Source of the DNA: Pseudomonas vanderleydeniana
Lineage (GTDB): Bacteria > Pseudomonadota > Gammaproteobacteria > Pseudomonadales > Pseudomonadaceae
Assembly (NCBI RefSeq): GCF_014268755.2
Contig: NZ_CP077093.1
Coordinates: forward strand, 6,035,501 to 6,099,500
Length of the DNA: 64,000 nt
Direction: 5' to 3'
The notes below the pieces were generated by a model, which saw nothing but the letters and a program-made list of their open reading frames with translations, made no database searches and had not been told where the DNA came from. Positions 31,947 to 41,965 of this stretch are shown in pieces (position 1 is the stretch's first letter; every line of letters begins with the position of its first letter). Made by a program: the position numbers and the translations under genes.

Positions 31947-33524
31947 TCATTCCCACTCGATAGTCGCCGGCGGCTTGCTCGACACATCGTAAGTCACGCG
32001 GGAAATACCTTCGATCTCGTTGATGATCCGGCTGCTGACGGTTTCCAGCAGTTCGTACGGCAGGTGCGCCCAGCGCGCGGTCATGAAGTCGATGGTCTCT
32101 ACGGCACGCAGGGCCACGACCCAGGCGTAGCGACGGCCGTCACCGACCACACCCACCGATTTCACCGGCTGGAACACCACGAAAGCCTGGCTGACCTTGT
32201 GGTACCAATCGGCCTTGCGCAGTTCCTCGATGAAGATGTGGTCGGCGCGACGCAGCAGGTCGGCGTATTCCTTCTTCACTTCGCCGAGGATCCGCACGCC
32301 CAGGCCCGGGCCCGGGAACGGATGACGGTAGACCATGTCGTACGGCAGGCCAAGCTCCAGGCCGAGGCGACGGACCTCGTCCTTGAACAGCTCGCGCAGC
32401 GGCTCGACCAGCTTGAGGTTCATCTCTTCCGGCAGGCCACCGACGTTGTGGTGGGACTTGATCACGTGGGCCTTGCCACTCTTCGCGCCAGCCGATTCGA
32501 TCACGTCGGGGTAGATGGTGCCCTGGGCCAGGAACTTGATGTTGTCCAGCTTGCAGGACTCGGCATCGAACACGTCGATGAAGGTACGGCCGATGATCTT
32601 GCGCTTCTTCTCCGGGTCGGCTTCGCCGGCCAGGTTGCCCAGGAACTGGTCCTCGGCGTTGGCACGGATCACCTTGACCCCCATGTTCTCGGCGAACATG
32701 GCCATTACCTGGTCACCTTCGTGCAGGCGCAGCAGGCCGTTGTCGACGAACACGCAGGTCAGCTGGTCGCCGATGGCCTTGTGCAGCAGCGCCGCAACCA
32801 CCGAGGAGTCGACACCGCCGGACAGGCCCAGCAGGACGTTGTCGCTGCCGACCTGGGCACGAATGGTCGCGATGGCATCTTCGGCGATCTTCGAAGGAGT
32901 CCACAGAGCCTCGCAACCACAGATGTCGAGGATGAAGCGCGACAGGATGCGACCGCCCTGCTTGGTGTGGGTCACCTCAGGGTGGAACTGCACGCCGTAG
33001 TAGCGCAGGTCGTCGTTGAACATGCCGGCGATCGGGCAGCTCGGGGTGCTGGCCAGGATGTGGAAGTCTTCCGGCATCCGGGTGACCTTGTCACCGTGGC
33101 TCATCCACACGTCGAGACCGAACAGGCCGTCGGCGTCGACGTGGTCCTCGATACCGTCCAGCAGGCGGCTCTTGCCGACCACGTCGACGCGAGCGTAACC
33201 GAACTCACGCAGCTCCGAGCCCTCGACCTTGCCGCCCATCTGTTCGGCCATGGTCTGCATGCCGTAGCAGATACCGAAGACCGGCACGCCCAGGTCGAAC
33301 ACCGCCTGTGGGCAGCGTGGGCTGTTGGCTTCGTGTACCGACTCGGGGCCGCCGGCGAGGATGACGCCTTTGGGAGCGAATTCGCGAATCGCTTCGTCGT
33401 CCATGTCGAACGGATGCAGTTCGCAGTACACACCGATCTCACGCACGCGGCGGGCAATCAGTTGAGTGTACTGGGAACCGAAGTCGAGGATCAGGATGCG
33501 GTGGGCGTGAATGTCGAGGGCCAT
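31947..33524 (-). CDS. guaA: GMP synthase (glutamine-hydrolysing)
   Basis: 525 residues. Class I glutamine amidotransferase domain (~1-200) with F-G-I-C-Y-G-M-Q, Cys nucleophile, and the H-P-E-V pair. ATP pyrophosphatase domain (~205-395) with the L-S-G-G-V-D-S-S P-loop and R-H-P-F-P-G-P-G-L. The C-terminal dimerisation domain ends [12 protein letters not shown]. It aminates XMP to GMP. It follows guaB with a ~105-bp gap containing hairpins; the two catalyse consecutive steps of guanine nucleotide synthesis. Confidence 0.97.
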   Translation of the reverse strand: MALDIHAHRILILDFGSQYTQLIARRVREIGVYCELHPFDMDDEAIREFAPKGVILAGGPESVHEANSPRCPQAVFDLGVPVFGICYGMQTMAEQMGGKVEGSELREFGYARVDVVGKSRLLDGIEDHVDADGLFGLDVWMSHGDKVTRMPEDFHILASTPSCPIAGMFNDDLRYYGVQFHPEVTHTKQGGRILSRFILDICGCEALWTPSKIAEDAIATIRAQVGSDNVLLGLSGGVDSSVVAALLHKAIGDQLTCVFVDNGLLRLHEGDQVMAMFAENMGVKVIRANAEDQFLGNLAGEADPEKKRKIIGRTFIDVFDAESCKLDNIKFLAQGTIYPDVIESAGAKSGKAHVIKSHHNVGGLPEEMNLKLVEPLRELFKDEVRRLGLELGLPYDMVYRHPFPGPGLGVRILGEVKKEYADLLRRADHIFIEELRKADWYHKVSQAFVVFQPVKSVGVVGDGRRYAWVVALRAVETIDFMTARWAHLPYELLETVSSRIINEIEGISRVTYDVSSKPPATIEWE

Positions 33525-33558
33525 GGCTCATTCTCGTCTGTGAAATCAGAAACAACAC

Positions 33559-33624
33559 GGGGCTGTCATCAACAGCCCCGGTTCAAATTCGTCAATCGCC
33601 TCCAGGCCAGCGCCAGGAGGCGAT
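33559..33624 (-). promoter_or_regulatory. Two hairpins between guaB and guaA
   Basis: GGGGCTGT/ACAGCCCC (33559-33579) and ATCGCCTCC/GGAGGCGAT (33595-33624) can both form stems in the guaB-guaA transcript. Neither is followed by a T run, so they look like processing or attenuation structures rather than full terminators. Function not shown. Confidence 0.5.
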
Positions 33625-33629
33625 CACTA

Positions 33630-35099
33630 TCAACCTACGCGATAGTTTGGAGCTTCCTTGGTGATCTGCACGTCGTGAACGTGAGATTCGGCCATGCCGG
33701 CACCGGTGATACGCACGAACTCCGGCTTGGTGCGCATTTCCTCGATGTTGGCGCTACCGGTGTAGCCCATCGAGGAGCGCAGGCCGCCCATCAGTTGGTG
33801 AACGATGGCGGTCAGGGTGCCCTTGTACGGCACGCGGCCTTCGATACCTTCCGGCACCAGCTTCTCGGCACCTGCGGAGGAGTCCTGGAAGTAGCGGTCG
33901 GACGAGCCCTGGGACTGCGCCATCGCACCCAGCGAACCCATGCCGCGGTAGGCCTTGTAGGAACGACCCTGGAACAGTTCGATCTCGCCTGGCGCTTCTT
34001 CGGTACCGGCGAACATCGAGCCCATCATCACGCAGGAAGCACCGGCCACGATGGCCTTGGACAGGTCACCGGAGAAACGGATGCCGCCGTCGGCGATCAA
34101 CGGCACACCGGTGCCTTCAAGGGCAGCGGCGACGTTGGCGATGGCGCTGATTTGCGGTACGCCGACACCGGCGACGATACGGGTGGTGCAGATCGAGCCA
34201 GGGCCGATACCGACCTTGACCGCATCCGCGCCCGCCTCGGCCAGGGCCTTGGCAGCCGCGCCGGTGGCGATGTTGCCGCCGATCACCTGCACTTGCGGGA
34301 AGTTTTCCTTGACCCAGCGAACGCGGTCGATCACACCCTTGGAGTGACCGTGGGCGGTGTCGACCACCACCACGTCGACGCCGGCATTGACCAGCGCGGT
34401 CACGCGGTCGCCGGTGTCCTTGCCGGTGCCGACCGCGGCACCGACGCGCAGACGACCCTGGTCGTCCTTGCTGGCCAGCGGGTAGGCCTTGGATTTCTCG
34501 ATGTCCTTGACGGTCATCATGCCCTTGAGGGCGAACTTGTCGTCGACGATCAGGACCTTCTCCAGGCGGTGCTTATGCAGCAGCGCGCGGACTTCGGCCT
34601 TGTCGGCACCTTCACGAACAGTGACCAGACGCTCTTTCGGGGTCATCACTTCGCGGACAGGAACATCCAGGCGGGTTTCGAAACGCACGTCACGGGACGT
34701 GACGATACCCACCAGGTCGCCATCGTGCAGCACCGGCACGCCGGAGATGTTGTGCATGCGGGTCAGTTCGAGCAGGTCACGAACCGAGGCATCGGCCTCG
34801 ATGGTGATCGGGTCCTTGACGACACCGGCCTCGAACTTCTTGACCTTGCGCACTTCGGCAGCCTGCTGCTCGATGGTCATGTTCTTGTGGATGATACCGA
34901 TACCGCCTTCCTGGGCCATGGCAATGGCCAGACGGGCTTCGGTCACGGTGTCCATGGCAGCGGAAACCAGCGGAATATTCAGCTCGATGCCACGGGTAAG
35001 ACGGGTTTTGAGACTGACTTCGTTGGGAAGCACCTCGGAATAACCGGGCACAAGGAGAATGTCGTCGAAAGTCAGGGCTTCTTGGCTGATACGCAGCAT
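33630..35099 (-). CDS. guaB: Inosine-5'-monophosphate dehydrogenase
   Basis: 489 residues. A (beta/alpha)8 barrel with two CBS domains inserted (~93-205). The active-site loop is G-P-G-S-I-C-T-T-R with the catalytic Cys; the flap motif is [10 protein letters not shown]. It oxidises IMP to XMP with NAD+, the rate-setting step to GMP, and feeds GuaA encoded next. Length is standard. Confidence 0.97.
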   Translation of the reverse strand: MLRISQEALTFDDILLVPGYSEVLPNEVSLKTRLTRGIELNIPLVSAAMDTVTEARLAIAMAQEGGIGIIHKNMTIEQQAAEVRKVKKFEAGVVKDPITIEADASVRDLLELTRMHNISGVPVLHDGDLVGIVTSRDVRFETRLDVPVREVMTPKERLVTVREGADKAEVRALLHKHRLEKVLIVDDKFALKGMMTVKDIEKSKAYPLASKDDQGRLRVGAAVGTGKDTGDRVTALVNAGVDVVVVDTAHGHSKGVIDRVRWVKENFPQVQVIGGNIATGAAAKALAEAGADAVKVGIGPGSICTTRIVAGVGVPQISAIANVAAALEGTGVPLIADGGIRFSGDLSKAIVAGASCVMMGSMFAGTEEAPGEIELFQGRSYKAYRGMGSLGAMAQSQGSSDRYFQDSSAGAEKLVPEGIEGRVPYKGTLTAIVHQLMGGLRSSMGYTGSANIEEMRTKPEFVRITGAGMAESHVHDVQITKEAPNYRVG

Positions 35100-35181
35100 C
35101 GCGGGGGCTCCCGGGCGGGAAAATGGAAGCGCGCCATTATACTCATACTAGGGCCCCGGCTCAATGTAAACCTTGGCCTAT

Positions 35182-35730
35182 TTACAGCTCGACCTGCACC
35201 CAGGCGACGGGCTGATCCAGCCAGTCGGCGAACTCGTCGAGAAACTCCTGCCTGAAGCCGGCTTCGAGCCAGTTATTGAAGATAAATCCCAGATTGGAAA
35301 AAGCGCACGGCTGCAGGAACAGGAAGCCATTGATATCGTCCTCATGTCCGCACAACGGGCAGATGAAGTTCTCGGTGCGCCCCGGCATCCAGTCCTCCAG
35401 GCTGTCGAACAGCGCCTCGCCGACCTCCCGGCGACATTCGGCACAGCCGGCTTCCTCGAGAAACCCCTTGGACGGGGTATAGATGCAGCGCTTGGTGACG
35501 ATCTCCAGGCCGTTGATCGGCTGACCGAACGGTAGCGCCTCGGGACGCAGGACCACGTTGACCGCCCCTGGCGCAATGGCATGGGCCATGCGGTTGCCGG
35601 TACGGCCGCAGGTGCTCAGTTGTTCCTCGACGATATTCTTGCGCACCAGCCAACGCAGGATCGCCCGGGCACGGGGTTCGTGAACCGGCAGGGTGGAGAT
35701 TTTCGGGACGATGATGCTTTGGGTGTTCAT
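35182..35730 (-). CDS. Conserved Cys-pair protein of unknown function
   Basis: 182 residues from the ATG at 35730 (a frame 11 codons longer exists). It contains two C-x-x-C pairs, C-A-E-C and C-P-L-C-G-H, about 35 residues apart, which look like a zinc knuckle, and an aromatic C-terminal half (F-N-N-W-L-E-A-G-F, F-A-D-W-L-D-Q-P-V-A-W-V). Proteins like it are often mislabelled sugar ABC transporter ATPase in pseudomonads; there is no Walker motif here to support that. No signal peptide. It follows guaB on the same strand after ~80 bp upstream of that gene's start. Function unknown. Confidence 0.7.
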   Translation of the reverse strand: MNTQSIIVPKISTLPVHEPRARAILRWLVRKNIVEEQLSTCGRTGNRMAHAIAPGAVNVVLRPEALPFGQPINGLEIVTKRCIYTPSKGFLEEAGCAECRREVGEALFDSLEDWMPGRTENFICPLCGHEDDINGFLFLQPCAFSNLGFIFNNWLEAGFRQEFLDEFADWLDQPVAWVQVEL

Positions 35731-35778
35731 GCTTTGGGAATTCACGGCTACGGCCTGAAGCAAAGGCGGTGATGCTCC

Positions 35779-35926
35779 TTGTGGCGTGGGGGCTTGTCGG
35801 GACGCCGCACTGCCCCGTTCGGCGGCGAAGCAGACGTAAACGTCGCCTGCATGCTGTCTGCCACAGCGCCATAGCCAGTTCCGGGGCCGCCATGCGCCCC
35901 AGCGTGGGCAAGCCCACTCGCCACAA
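35779..35926. repeat. REPIN (inverted pair of REP palindromes, one half degenerate)
   Basis: TTGTGGCGTGGGGGCTTGTC (35779 on) and the inverted copy GTGGGCAAGCCCACTCGCCACAA (to 35926). The left copy has lost part of its internal symmetry. GTGGCGAGC family. Confidence 0.75.
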
Positions 35927-35965
35927 GATACGCGGCCGCTCAGCTTAATCCCTGACGCGATCAGG

Positions 35966-36751
35966 TCAAGTGCTCAGATACCGCGTGATCAAGGCAATGC
36001 CACTGGCCAGCACCAGCCAGGTCACCAAACGCACGAAGGCTTCGCGGGACAACCTCGACGTCACCCGCCGACCGATCCACAGCCCCAACGCCATCGCCGG
36101 CAACAGGCACAGCGCCAACACCAGCAAAGGTAGCTCGGCGTAGACCCCGGCGATGACCAACAGCGACAGGCGTACCACCGTGCTGCAACTGATCAGCGCG
36201 CTTTGCGTGGCCCGGGCCGCGTCCTTGGACAAACGGCTGTTGAGGTAGATCGCATAGAGGAAGCCACCACTGCCGAACAGGGCGCCGAACAGTCCGCCCA
36301 TCACCCCCATGGGCACCGCCCAGCCGGCCTTCAACTGCGTGGGGCGGGCCTTTATAAGCAGGCTGTAGATGGCATAGGCGCTGATGAACAGGCCCATCAG
36401 CAACAGCAGGATGTCGGACTTGAGGTTGAGCAGGAACACCACGCCCAGGGTGCAACCCACCGCCATGCACGGCAGCAGCCGCAGCAGCTCCGGGCGGGCG
36501 ACGTCCTTGCGCGACGGTAGCAGGTTGCCGAACGCCGCGACGAAATCCAGCAGCACCAGCAACGGCACGATCTTCGACAGCGGCATGAACAGGATCAGGA
36601 TCGGTCCGGCCACCAGCGCCGTGCCGAAACCGGCCACGCCGAAGACGATGTAGGCCAGGGCCACACCCAGCGCCACCACCAGCCAGTCGGTGGCGCTGAA
36701 TGGCCACTGGTTCAACAACGCGACAAGACTCATGACACACAACTTCCACAA
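35966..36751 (-). CDS. TauE/SafE-family membrane exporter
   Basis: 261 residues (Met 7 at 36733 is an alternative start). About eight membrane helices in the two-repeat layout of the TauE/SafE (DUF81) family, with the G-V-A-G-F-G-T-A-L-V-A-G-P and G-G-L-F-G-A-L-F-G-S-G-G repeats. Members export sulfite, sulfoacetate or related anions. The LysR gene starts ~85 bp away on the opposite strand, a typical arrangement for regulator and target. Substrate unknown. Confidence 0.85.
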   Translation of the reverse strand: MWKLCVMSLVALLNQWPFSATDWLVVALGVALAYIVFGVAGFGTALVAGPILILFMPLSKIVPLLVLLDFVAAFGNLLPSRKDVARPELLRLLPCMAVGCTLGVVFLLNLKSDILLLLMGLFISAYAIYSLLIKARPTQLKAGWAVPMGVMGGLFGALFGSGGFLYAIYLNSRLSKDAARATQSALISCSTVVRLSLLVIAGVYAELPLLVLALCLLPAMALGLWIGRRVTSRLSREAFVRLVTWLVLASGIALITRYLST

Positions 36752-36834
36752 TGGGTTCGCTTGACTTTAGCCACTGGCGAGCCTTGCGACTAATATGTTC
36801 AAAGCCCGCTACCCATCTCGAAAAGGCATGACTT

Positions 36835-37731
36835 GTGATTTCCACCCGCCAATTGCGCTACTTCGTCGAAATCGCCGACTCCGGCAGTTTCAGCGCGGCC
36901 GCCGAACGCCTGTTCATTGCCCAGTCGGCCCTGAGCCGACAGATCAAGGAACTGGAGCACCACCTGCAGACGCCCCTGTTCGAACGCACGGCGCGCCAGC
37001 CGCGGCTGACTGCAGCCGGTGAGGCCTTCTACCCGCGGGCGAGGAACCTGCTGAGCGAGCTGAACAAGGCCAGCGAACTGGCGACCCAGGTCGGCAAGGG
37101 CCAGTTGGGCACCCTGCGCCTGAGCCACTCCAGCACCGTACCGATGAGCGGCCGGCTACTGCAGGCGATCGGGCATTACCTGGAGCGGAATCCGGGTGCG
37201 TCGATGGATATCGTCAAGTTGTCTTCCGAAGCGCAACTGGAAGAACTGGCGGAAGGCCGGCTGGATATCGGCTTGTTGCGCCTGCCGGTGCTGCGCCAGC
37301 GCGAGGGCGTGCAGATCCTGCCGCTGTTCAGCGAACGCCTGCTGCTGGCGGTACCGCCGGAGCACGCCCTGGCGGGGGCGACCGAAGGCATCGACCTGGC
37401 GCTGCTCAAGGATGAAGCGTTCATCTCCATTCCCCATCCGCAACGGGGCGGCTTGAGCTACCTGTCGGCCGAGTTGTGCATGCGCCAGGGCTTCTTTCCC
37501 AAGGCGGCGCGAGTGATGTCGCGCAAGACCACCCAATTGCAGCTGATCCAGGCCGGGTTCGGCATTGCGCTGCTGCCGGAGTCCATGCAGGACATCGCCC
37601 CGGCCAACATCCACTTCCTGCCGCTCAAGGATCCGGACTGCGAGAGCACCCTGGCCCTGGCCTGCCGCCAGCAGCCGACGCCGCTGGTGGCGCAGTTCGT
37701 CGAGCATTTCCGGGGATACCTTCACCCCTGA
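36835..37731 (+). CDS. LysR-family transcriptional regulator
   Basis: 298 residues from a GTG start. Winged HTH at ~1-60 (L-R-Y-F-V-E-I-A-D-S-G-S-F-S-A-A-A-E-R-L-F-I-A-Q-S-A-L-S-R-Q-I) and an effector-binding domain at ~90-295 related to the CynR/BenM type. It is divergent from the TauE-like exporter and probably controls it and itself. The shared ~80-bp spacer was not resolved into a definite T-N11-A site. Confidence 0.9.
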   Translation: MISTRQLRYFVEIADSGSFSAAAERLFIAQSALSRQIKELEHHLQTPLFERTARQPRLTAAGEAFYPRARNLLSELNKASELATQVGKGQLGTLRLSHSSTVPMSGRLLQAIGHYLERNPGASMDIVKLSSEAQLEELAEGRLDIGLLRLPVLRQREGVQILPLFSERLLLAVPPEHALAGATEGIDLALLKDEAFISIPHPQRGGLSYLSAELCMRQGFFPKAARVMSRKTTQLQLIQAGFGIALLPESMQDIAPANIHFLPLKDPDCESTLALACRQQPTPLVAQFVEHFRGYLHP

Positions 37732-37747
37732 AGGCCACGCATTTCTC

Positions 37748-37775
37748 TGTAGGCGCCGGCTTGCTGGCTCCTACA
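37748..37775. repeat. Single TGTAGG...CCTACA palindrome
   Basis: TGTAGGCGCCGGCTTGC then TGGCTCCTACA, a single imperfect hairpin related to the repeats at 22074. It lies 17 bp after the LysR stop and may act as its transcript end, although no T run follows. Confidence 0.65.
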
Positions 37776-37893
37776 AAATGGACTATCCCCAAGAAGCTGG
37801 ACACCCCATCCACCCCTTGGGGACAGTCCAAGAGCGGTGATATCCACCCAGAGACATGGTGGTCGGCAAGCAAATGCCTTTATCATGCCCACC

Positions 37894-39273
37894 ATGATCA
37901 AAGATCCCTTTTCTCGTCTGGGCCTCGACCGCGAAGTCCTCACTGTCAGCCAGCTCAACGGCCGTGCGCGGGTGTTGCTGGAGGACGTGTTCAGCAATAT
38001 CTGGGTCGAAGGCGAAATCTCCAACCTCGCCCGCCCGGCCTCCGGCCATGTCTACTTCACCCTCAAGGACAGCGGTGCCCAGGTGCGCTGCGCGCTGTTC
38101 CGGCAGAACGCCGCCCGCGTGCGCCAGGCCTTGAAGGACGGCCTGGCGGTCAAGGTGCGCGGCAAGGTCTCGCTGTTCGAGGGCCGTGGCGACTACCAAC
38201 TGATTCTCGACACCGTCGAGCCGGCCGGCGATGGCGCCCTGCGCCTGGCGTTCGAGGCGCTGAAGGAAAAACTCGGTGCCGAAGGCCTGTTCAGCGCCGA
38301 ACGCAAGGTACCGCTGCCGACGCATCCGCAACGAATCGGCATCGTCAGTTCGCCGACCGGCGCAGTGATCCGCGACATCATCAGCGTCTTTCGCCGTCGC
38401 GCACCGCAGGTCGAACTGACCCTGATTCCCACTGCGGTCCAGGGCCGCGAAGCCACCGCACAGATCGTCCGCGCCCTGAGAATGGCCGATGCCAGGGGCT
38501 TCGACGCCCTGATCCTGGCCCGTGGCGGTGGCTCGCTGGAAGACCTCTGGTGCTTCAACGAAGAGGCGGTCGCCCGTGCCGTGGATGCCTGCGTGACACC
38601 GATCGTCAGCGCCATCGGCCATGAAACCGATGTTTCGATCAGCGACTTCGTCGCCGACGTGCGCGCCCCGACCCCCTCCGCCGCCGCCGAACTGTTGGCC
38701 CCTGACTCCAGCGACCTGCAGCGCCGGGTCGAAAGCCTGCACCGCCGGCTGGTGATGCGCATGCGTGACCGGCTGGCACGCGAACGCCTGCGCCTGGACG
38801 GCCTGGCGCGGCGCCTGCGCCACCCGGGCGAACGCCTGCGCCAACAGGCCCAGCGCCTGGATGACCTGGACATGCGCCTGCGCCGGGCCTTCGAACGCCA
38901 ACTCGATAACCGTAGACAAAAACTCCTGCGCCTGGAAACCCGTCTCAACGGCCAGCACCCCGGCCGCCAGTTGGCCCTGCTGCGCCAGCGCCTGGACAGC
39001 CTCGCCGAGCGCCTGCCCCGGGCCATGCGCGAAGGCCTGAAGGCACGCCGCCTGCAGTTGCAAAGCCAAGTGCAGACGCTGCATGTGGTCAGCCCCTTGG
39101 CGACCCTCGGCCGCGGCTACAGCATCCTGCTGGACGAACGTGGCCAGGCGATTCGCAATGCCGGACAGACCCGGCCCGGCCAGCGACTGAAGGCGAAACT
39201 GGCCGAGGGCGAGCTGCAGGTGCGGGTCGAGGACAACCACCTGACGCCCGTGACCCTCTCGCTACTGGACTGA
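37894..39273 (+). CDS. xseA: Exodeoxyribonuclease VII large subunit
   Basis: 459 residues from the ATG at 37894 (M-I-K-D-P-F-S-R-L), the usual start; the frame is open 57 bp upstream. An N-terminal OB fold (~10-115, V-E-G-E-I-S-N-L) is followed by the catalytic region with A-R-G-G-G-S-L-E-D-L-W-x-F-N-E and A-I-G-H-E-T-D, then a long Arg/Leu-rich coiled coil (~280-400) and G-R-G-Y-S-I-L. Forms the large part of the nuclease that degrades single-stranded DNA to oligonucleotides; the small subunit XseB is not in the window. Confidence 0.95.
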   Translation: MIKDPFSRLGLDREVLTVSQLNGRARVLLEDVFSNIWVEGEISNLARPASGHVYFTLKDSGAQVRCALFRQNAARVRQALKDGLAVKVRGKVSLFEGRGDYQLILDTVEPAGDGALRLAFEALKEKLGAEGLFSAERKVPLPTHPQRIGIVSSPTGAVIRDIISVFRRRAPQVELTLIPTAVQGREATAQIVRALRMADARGFDALILARGGGSLEDLWCFNEEAVARAVDACVTPIVSAIGHETDVSISDFVADVRAPTPSAAAELLAPDSSDLQRRVESLHRRLVMRMRDRLARERLRLDGLARRLRHPGERLRQQAQRLDDLDMRLRRAFERQLDNRRQKLLRLETRLNGQHPGRQLALLRQRLDSLAERLPRAMREGLKARRLQLQSQVQTLHVVSPLATLGRGYSILLDERGQAIRNAGQTRPGQRLKAKLAEGELQVRVEDNHLTPVTLSLLD

Positions 39274-39291
39274 CTTTCAAGGGATTCGAAC

Positions 39292-40113
39292 ATGCCCCGT
39301 TTTCTTGCCGCCCTGCTGCTCCTGGGCCTGGCCTGCAATGCCCACGCCGACAGCTACCTCACTCGCCTGCTGAACAAGCCGGTACCCGGCGGAGTCGCCG
39401 TGGTCGACCTGGGCACGGCGACGCAGGCCCCCAAGGCCAGCTACCAGGGCAAGCCGGTGCTGGTAGTCAGGGAGCAGAACAACTGGCTGGCGATCGTCGG
39501 CATCCCGTTGACGGTGAAGCCCGGCAACCAGCAGATCAGCTCGGGGAACCGCAACCTGAGCTTCAGCGTCGGCAACAAGAAATACCCGGAACAGCACATC
39601 ACGCTCAAGAACACCCGCCAGGTCAATCCCAATCCGGCCGATCTCAAGCGCATCGATGAGGAACTGGCGGTGCAACTGCGCGCCTACCGCAGCTTCAGCC
39701 CCGGCACACCCAGCAACCTGCTGCTGGACAAGCCGGTGAACGGCCCGCTGTCGAGCCGCTTCGGCGTGCGTCGCTTCTTCAATGGCGAGGAGCGCAACCC
39801 GCATGCCGGGCTGGACTTCGCGGTGCCGGCCGGCACGCCGATCAAGACACCGGCCGCCGGCAAGGTGATCCTCACCGGCAACTACTTCTTCAACGGCAAC
39901 ACCGTGTTCGTCGACCACGGCCAGGGCTTCATCAGCATGTTCTGCCACATGTCGAAGATCGACGTGCAGGTCGGCCAGACGCTTGCCCGCGGTGCCGTGG
40001 TCGGCAAGGTCGGTTCCACCGGACGCGCCACCGGGCCGCACATGCACTGGAACATCAGCCTGAACGATGCCCGGGTCGATCCGGCGATCTTCATCGGCGC
40101 CTTCCAGCCCTGA
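39292..40113 (+). CDS. M23 family peptidoglycan metalloendopeptidase
   Basis: 273 residues with signal peptide (residues 1-19, ending A-H-A). The N-terminal domain of ~120 residues carries a P-x-G-G-V-A-V-V-D-L-G start. The C-terminal LytM-type domain has zinc and catalytic motifs N-P-H-A-G-L-D, F-C-H-M-S and G-P-H-M-H-W. Cleaves peptide cross-links in the periplasm. It is 18 bp after xseA and may share its transcript. Both zinc motifs are intact, so it should be active. Confidence 0.9.
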   Translation: MPRFLAALLLLGLACNAHADSYLTRLLNKPVPGGVAVVDLGTATQAPKASYQGKPVLVVREQNNWLAIVGIPLTVKPGNQQISSGNRNLSFSVGNKKYPEQHITLKNTRQVNPNPADLKRIDEELAVQLRAYRSFSPGTPSNLLLDKPVNGPLSSRFGVRRFFNGEERNPHAGLDFAVPAGTPIKTPAAGKVILTGNYFFNGNTVFVDHGQGFISMFCHMSKIDVQVGQTLARGAVVGKVGSTGRATGPHMHWNISLNDARVDPAIFIGAFQP

Positions 40114-40170
40114 GCGGGCGAATGTGGGACAATACCGGTCAATCGAGCCTTACCTGAACCGACCCTGCCC

Positions 40171-41211
40171 ATGAACGCCCCAAGCAAACCCAAGCCCCCG
40201 CGCAAGAAACCCGTCAAAGCCGCCCCTGCCAAGGCGGCGCAGCCGCGCGAAAAAGCCGCCCTGCATCCACGCAACCGCCACCAGGGGCGTTATGACTTCC
40301 CGCAACTGATCAAGGGCTGCCCCGAGCTCGGCCAATTCGTGATCATCAACCCTTATGGCAAGGAAAGTATCGACTTCGCCGACCCGGCGGCCGTGCGCGT
40401 GTTCAACCGGGCGCTGCTCAAGGCCTTCTACGGGATCGCCCACTGGGACATCCCGGCAGACTTTCTCTGCCCCCCCGTACCAGGCCGCGCCGACTACGTA
40501 CACTTTCTCGCCGACCTGCTGGCGGAACACAACGATGGCGTGATTCCCCGCGGACCCGCCGTACGGGTGCTGGATATCGGCGTCGGTGCCAACTGCATCT
40601 ACCCGCTGATCGGCCATGGCGACTATCGCTGGCAGTTTCTCGGCTCCGACATCAACCCCACGGCCCTGGCCGCCGCCAAGGCGATCGTCCAGTCCAACGG
40701 CTTGAACAAGGCCATCAGCCTGCGCCAGCAGGACAACCCGAAATACATTCTCACCGGCCTGCTGGGTGGCGACGAGTACTTCGACCTGACCCTGTGCAAC
40801 CCGCCCTTCCATGCCTCCCTCGACGAGGCCCAGAGCGGCAGTCGCCGCAAGTGGAAGGCGCTGGGCAAGGCCGACCCCAAGCGCAAGCTGCCGGTGCTGA
40901 ACTTTGGCGGCCAGGCGGCGGAGTTGTGGTGCGAGGGTGGAGAGGCGCGCTTCGTGACGCAGTTGATCAGCGAGAGCTCGCCACTGGGCAACCGAGTGTT
41001 GTGGTTCAGTACGCTGGTCTCGAAAGCGTCGAACCTGCCGGCGATAGAGGCGGCGCTGAAGAAGGCCGGCGCCCTGGAAAGCCGGGTCGTGGAGATGTCC
41101 CAGGGCCAGAAACAGAGTCGCTTCGTCGCCTGGACCTTCCAGGACAAGGCCGCCCGGCAGGCCTGGCGGGCACAGCGCTGGAACCGCAACGGCGGCGCAA
41201 CACCGGGATAA
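40171..41211 (+). CDS. rlmF: 23S rRNA (adenine-1618-N6)-methyltransferase
   Basis: 346 residues. A basic Lys/Pro/Ala-rich N-terminal tail of ~35 residues, then [11 protein letters not shown], the SAM loop [12 protein letters not shown] and the N6-adenine motif N-P-P-F-H. This N-P-P-F with the L-H-P-R-N start identifies RlmF (YbiN). It methylates A1618 of 23S rRNA before or during assembly. The gene ends 30 bp before a bidirectional terminator. Confidence 0.93.
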   Translation: MNAPSKPKPPRKKPVKAAPAKAAQPREKAALHPRNRHQGRYDFPQLIKGCPELGQFVIINPYGKESIDFADPAAVRVFNRALLKAFYGIAHWDIPADFLCPPVPGRADYVHFLADLLAEHNDGVIPRGPAVRVLDIGVGANCIYPLIGHGDYRWQFLGSDINPTALAAAKAIVQSNGLNKAISLRQQDNPKYILTGLLGGDEYFDLTLCNPPFHASLDEAQSGSRRKWKALGKADPKRKLPVLNFGGQAAELWCEGGEARFVTQLISESSPLGNRVLWFSTLVSKASNLPAIEAALKKAGALESRVVEMSQGQKQSRFVAWTFQDKAARQAWRAQRWNRNGGATPG

Positions 41212-41240
41212 ATCGAGTCGCCCACTTTTCGGCAGGCGAA

Positions 41241-41279
41241 AAAAAACCGTGCCCGGATCATTCCGCGGCACGGTTTTTT
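41241..41279. terminator. Bidirectional intrinsic terminator
   Basis: A 13-bp stem AAAAAACCGTGCC / GGCACGGTTTTTT with an inner CGGA/TCCG pair lies between convergent rlmF and the HU gene. A/T tracts on both sides serve both directions. Confidence 0.92.
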
Positions 41280-41285
41280 CGCATC

Positions 41286-41567
41286 TTACTTGTTGACAGC
41301 GTCGGTCAGGGCCTTGGCTACAACCAGCTTGATCACTTTCTTGGCAGCGATTTCGATGGCAGCGCCAGTCGATGGGTTACGGCCAGTACGGGCAGGACGC
41401 TCGGTCACTTTCAGCTTGCCAACGCCTGGCAGAGTGATTTCGCCGCCGTTTTCCAGCTGATCAGCAACGATATCGGTCAGTTGCTCGAGAACCTTGCGCA
41501 CTTCAGTCTTCTGCAGAGCGGTAGCTTCGGCGATATCAGCGATCAGTTGGTCTTTAGTAATAGCCAT
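41286..41567 (-). CDS. HU-family DNA-binding protein
   Basis: 93 residues. Helical N-terminal half (T-K-D-Q-L-I-A-D-I-A-E), then the DNA-binding beta arms with R-P-A-R-T-G-R-N-P-S-T-G. Bends and compacts DNA as a dimer. The sequence I-T-L-P-G-V-G-K-L-K-V-T-E-R-P and K-V-I-K-L-V-V-A-K marks it as a third HU paralogue of pseudomonads, distinct from the classical HupA and HupB, so I give no symbol. Monocistronic. Confidence 0.95.
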   Translation of the reverse strand: MAITKDQLIADIAEATALQKTEVRKVLEQLTDIVADQLENGGEITLPGVGKLKVTERPARTGRNPSTGAAIEIAAKKVIKLVVAKALTDAVNK

Positions 41568-41965
41568 TGAGATGTTCCTTCCCTATCAAATTCATTTGGA
41601 TTGCAGAGTGCAGTGCCAGCCGTCGAGCCAAGCCTTGTGGACCTGACACCCCGCTGATAAACCACGACGGATCGCGGATGTAGATAGCAAAAACGGGGTT
41701 TGGTTCGACCTGGCACCTGCTGAAAACACGCTTTGCGCGGTTACCTTGCGCAAGACGGGGGCAAAACTAGCACAGAGACGGGGAAATATCCGCCTCTACC
41801 TAGCCATTTGGTCAGCTTTTGCGCTCGTTTTCGAAAAAAAACTGCCAGAAACCGCTGATTGGTCAAGTTTGATCCGGTAAACGCTGCTTCCGCGCCCCGG
41901 TACGGTACACTGGCAGCTTTTCCGGGGAGCCGCGCCTCTCCCCCTGACAATCAGCCGAGAAGCCC
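41568..41965. other. Intergenic promoter region between HU and yejK, no gene
   Basis: 398 bp between divergent genes, with several A/T-rich blocks (around 41685 and 41833) that suit the promoters of HU and yejK. No repeat, operator or RNA gene could be supported. Confidence 0.5.

Noticed and set aside
31881..35255. 1124-codon open frame on the plus strand opposite guaB-guaA
   Set aside because: It is the antisense shadow of two clear conserved genes, with low-information composition and no ribosome site.
40171..40290. N-terminal Lys/Pro/Ala-rich stretch of rlmF as a wrong start
   Set aside because: Basic tails are common in RlmF of pseudomonads and the ATG at 40171 is in frame with a conserved core soon after; no better start is seen.
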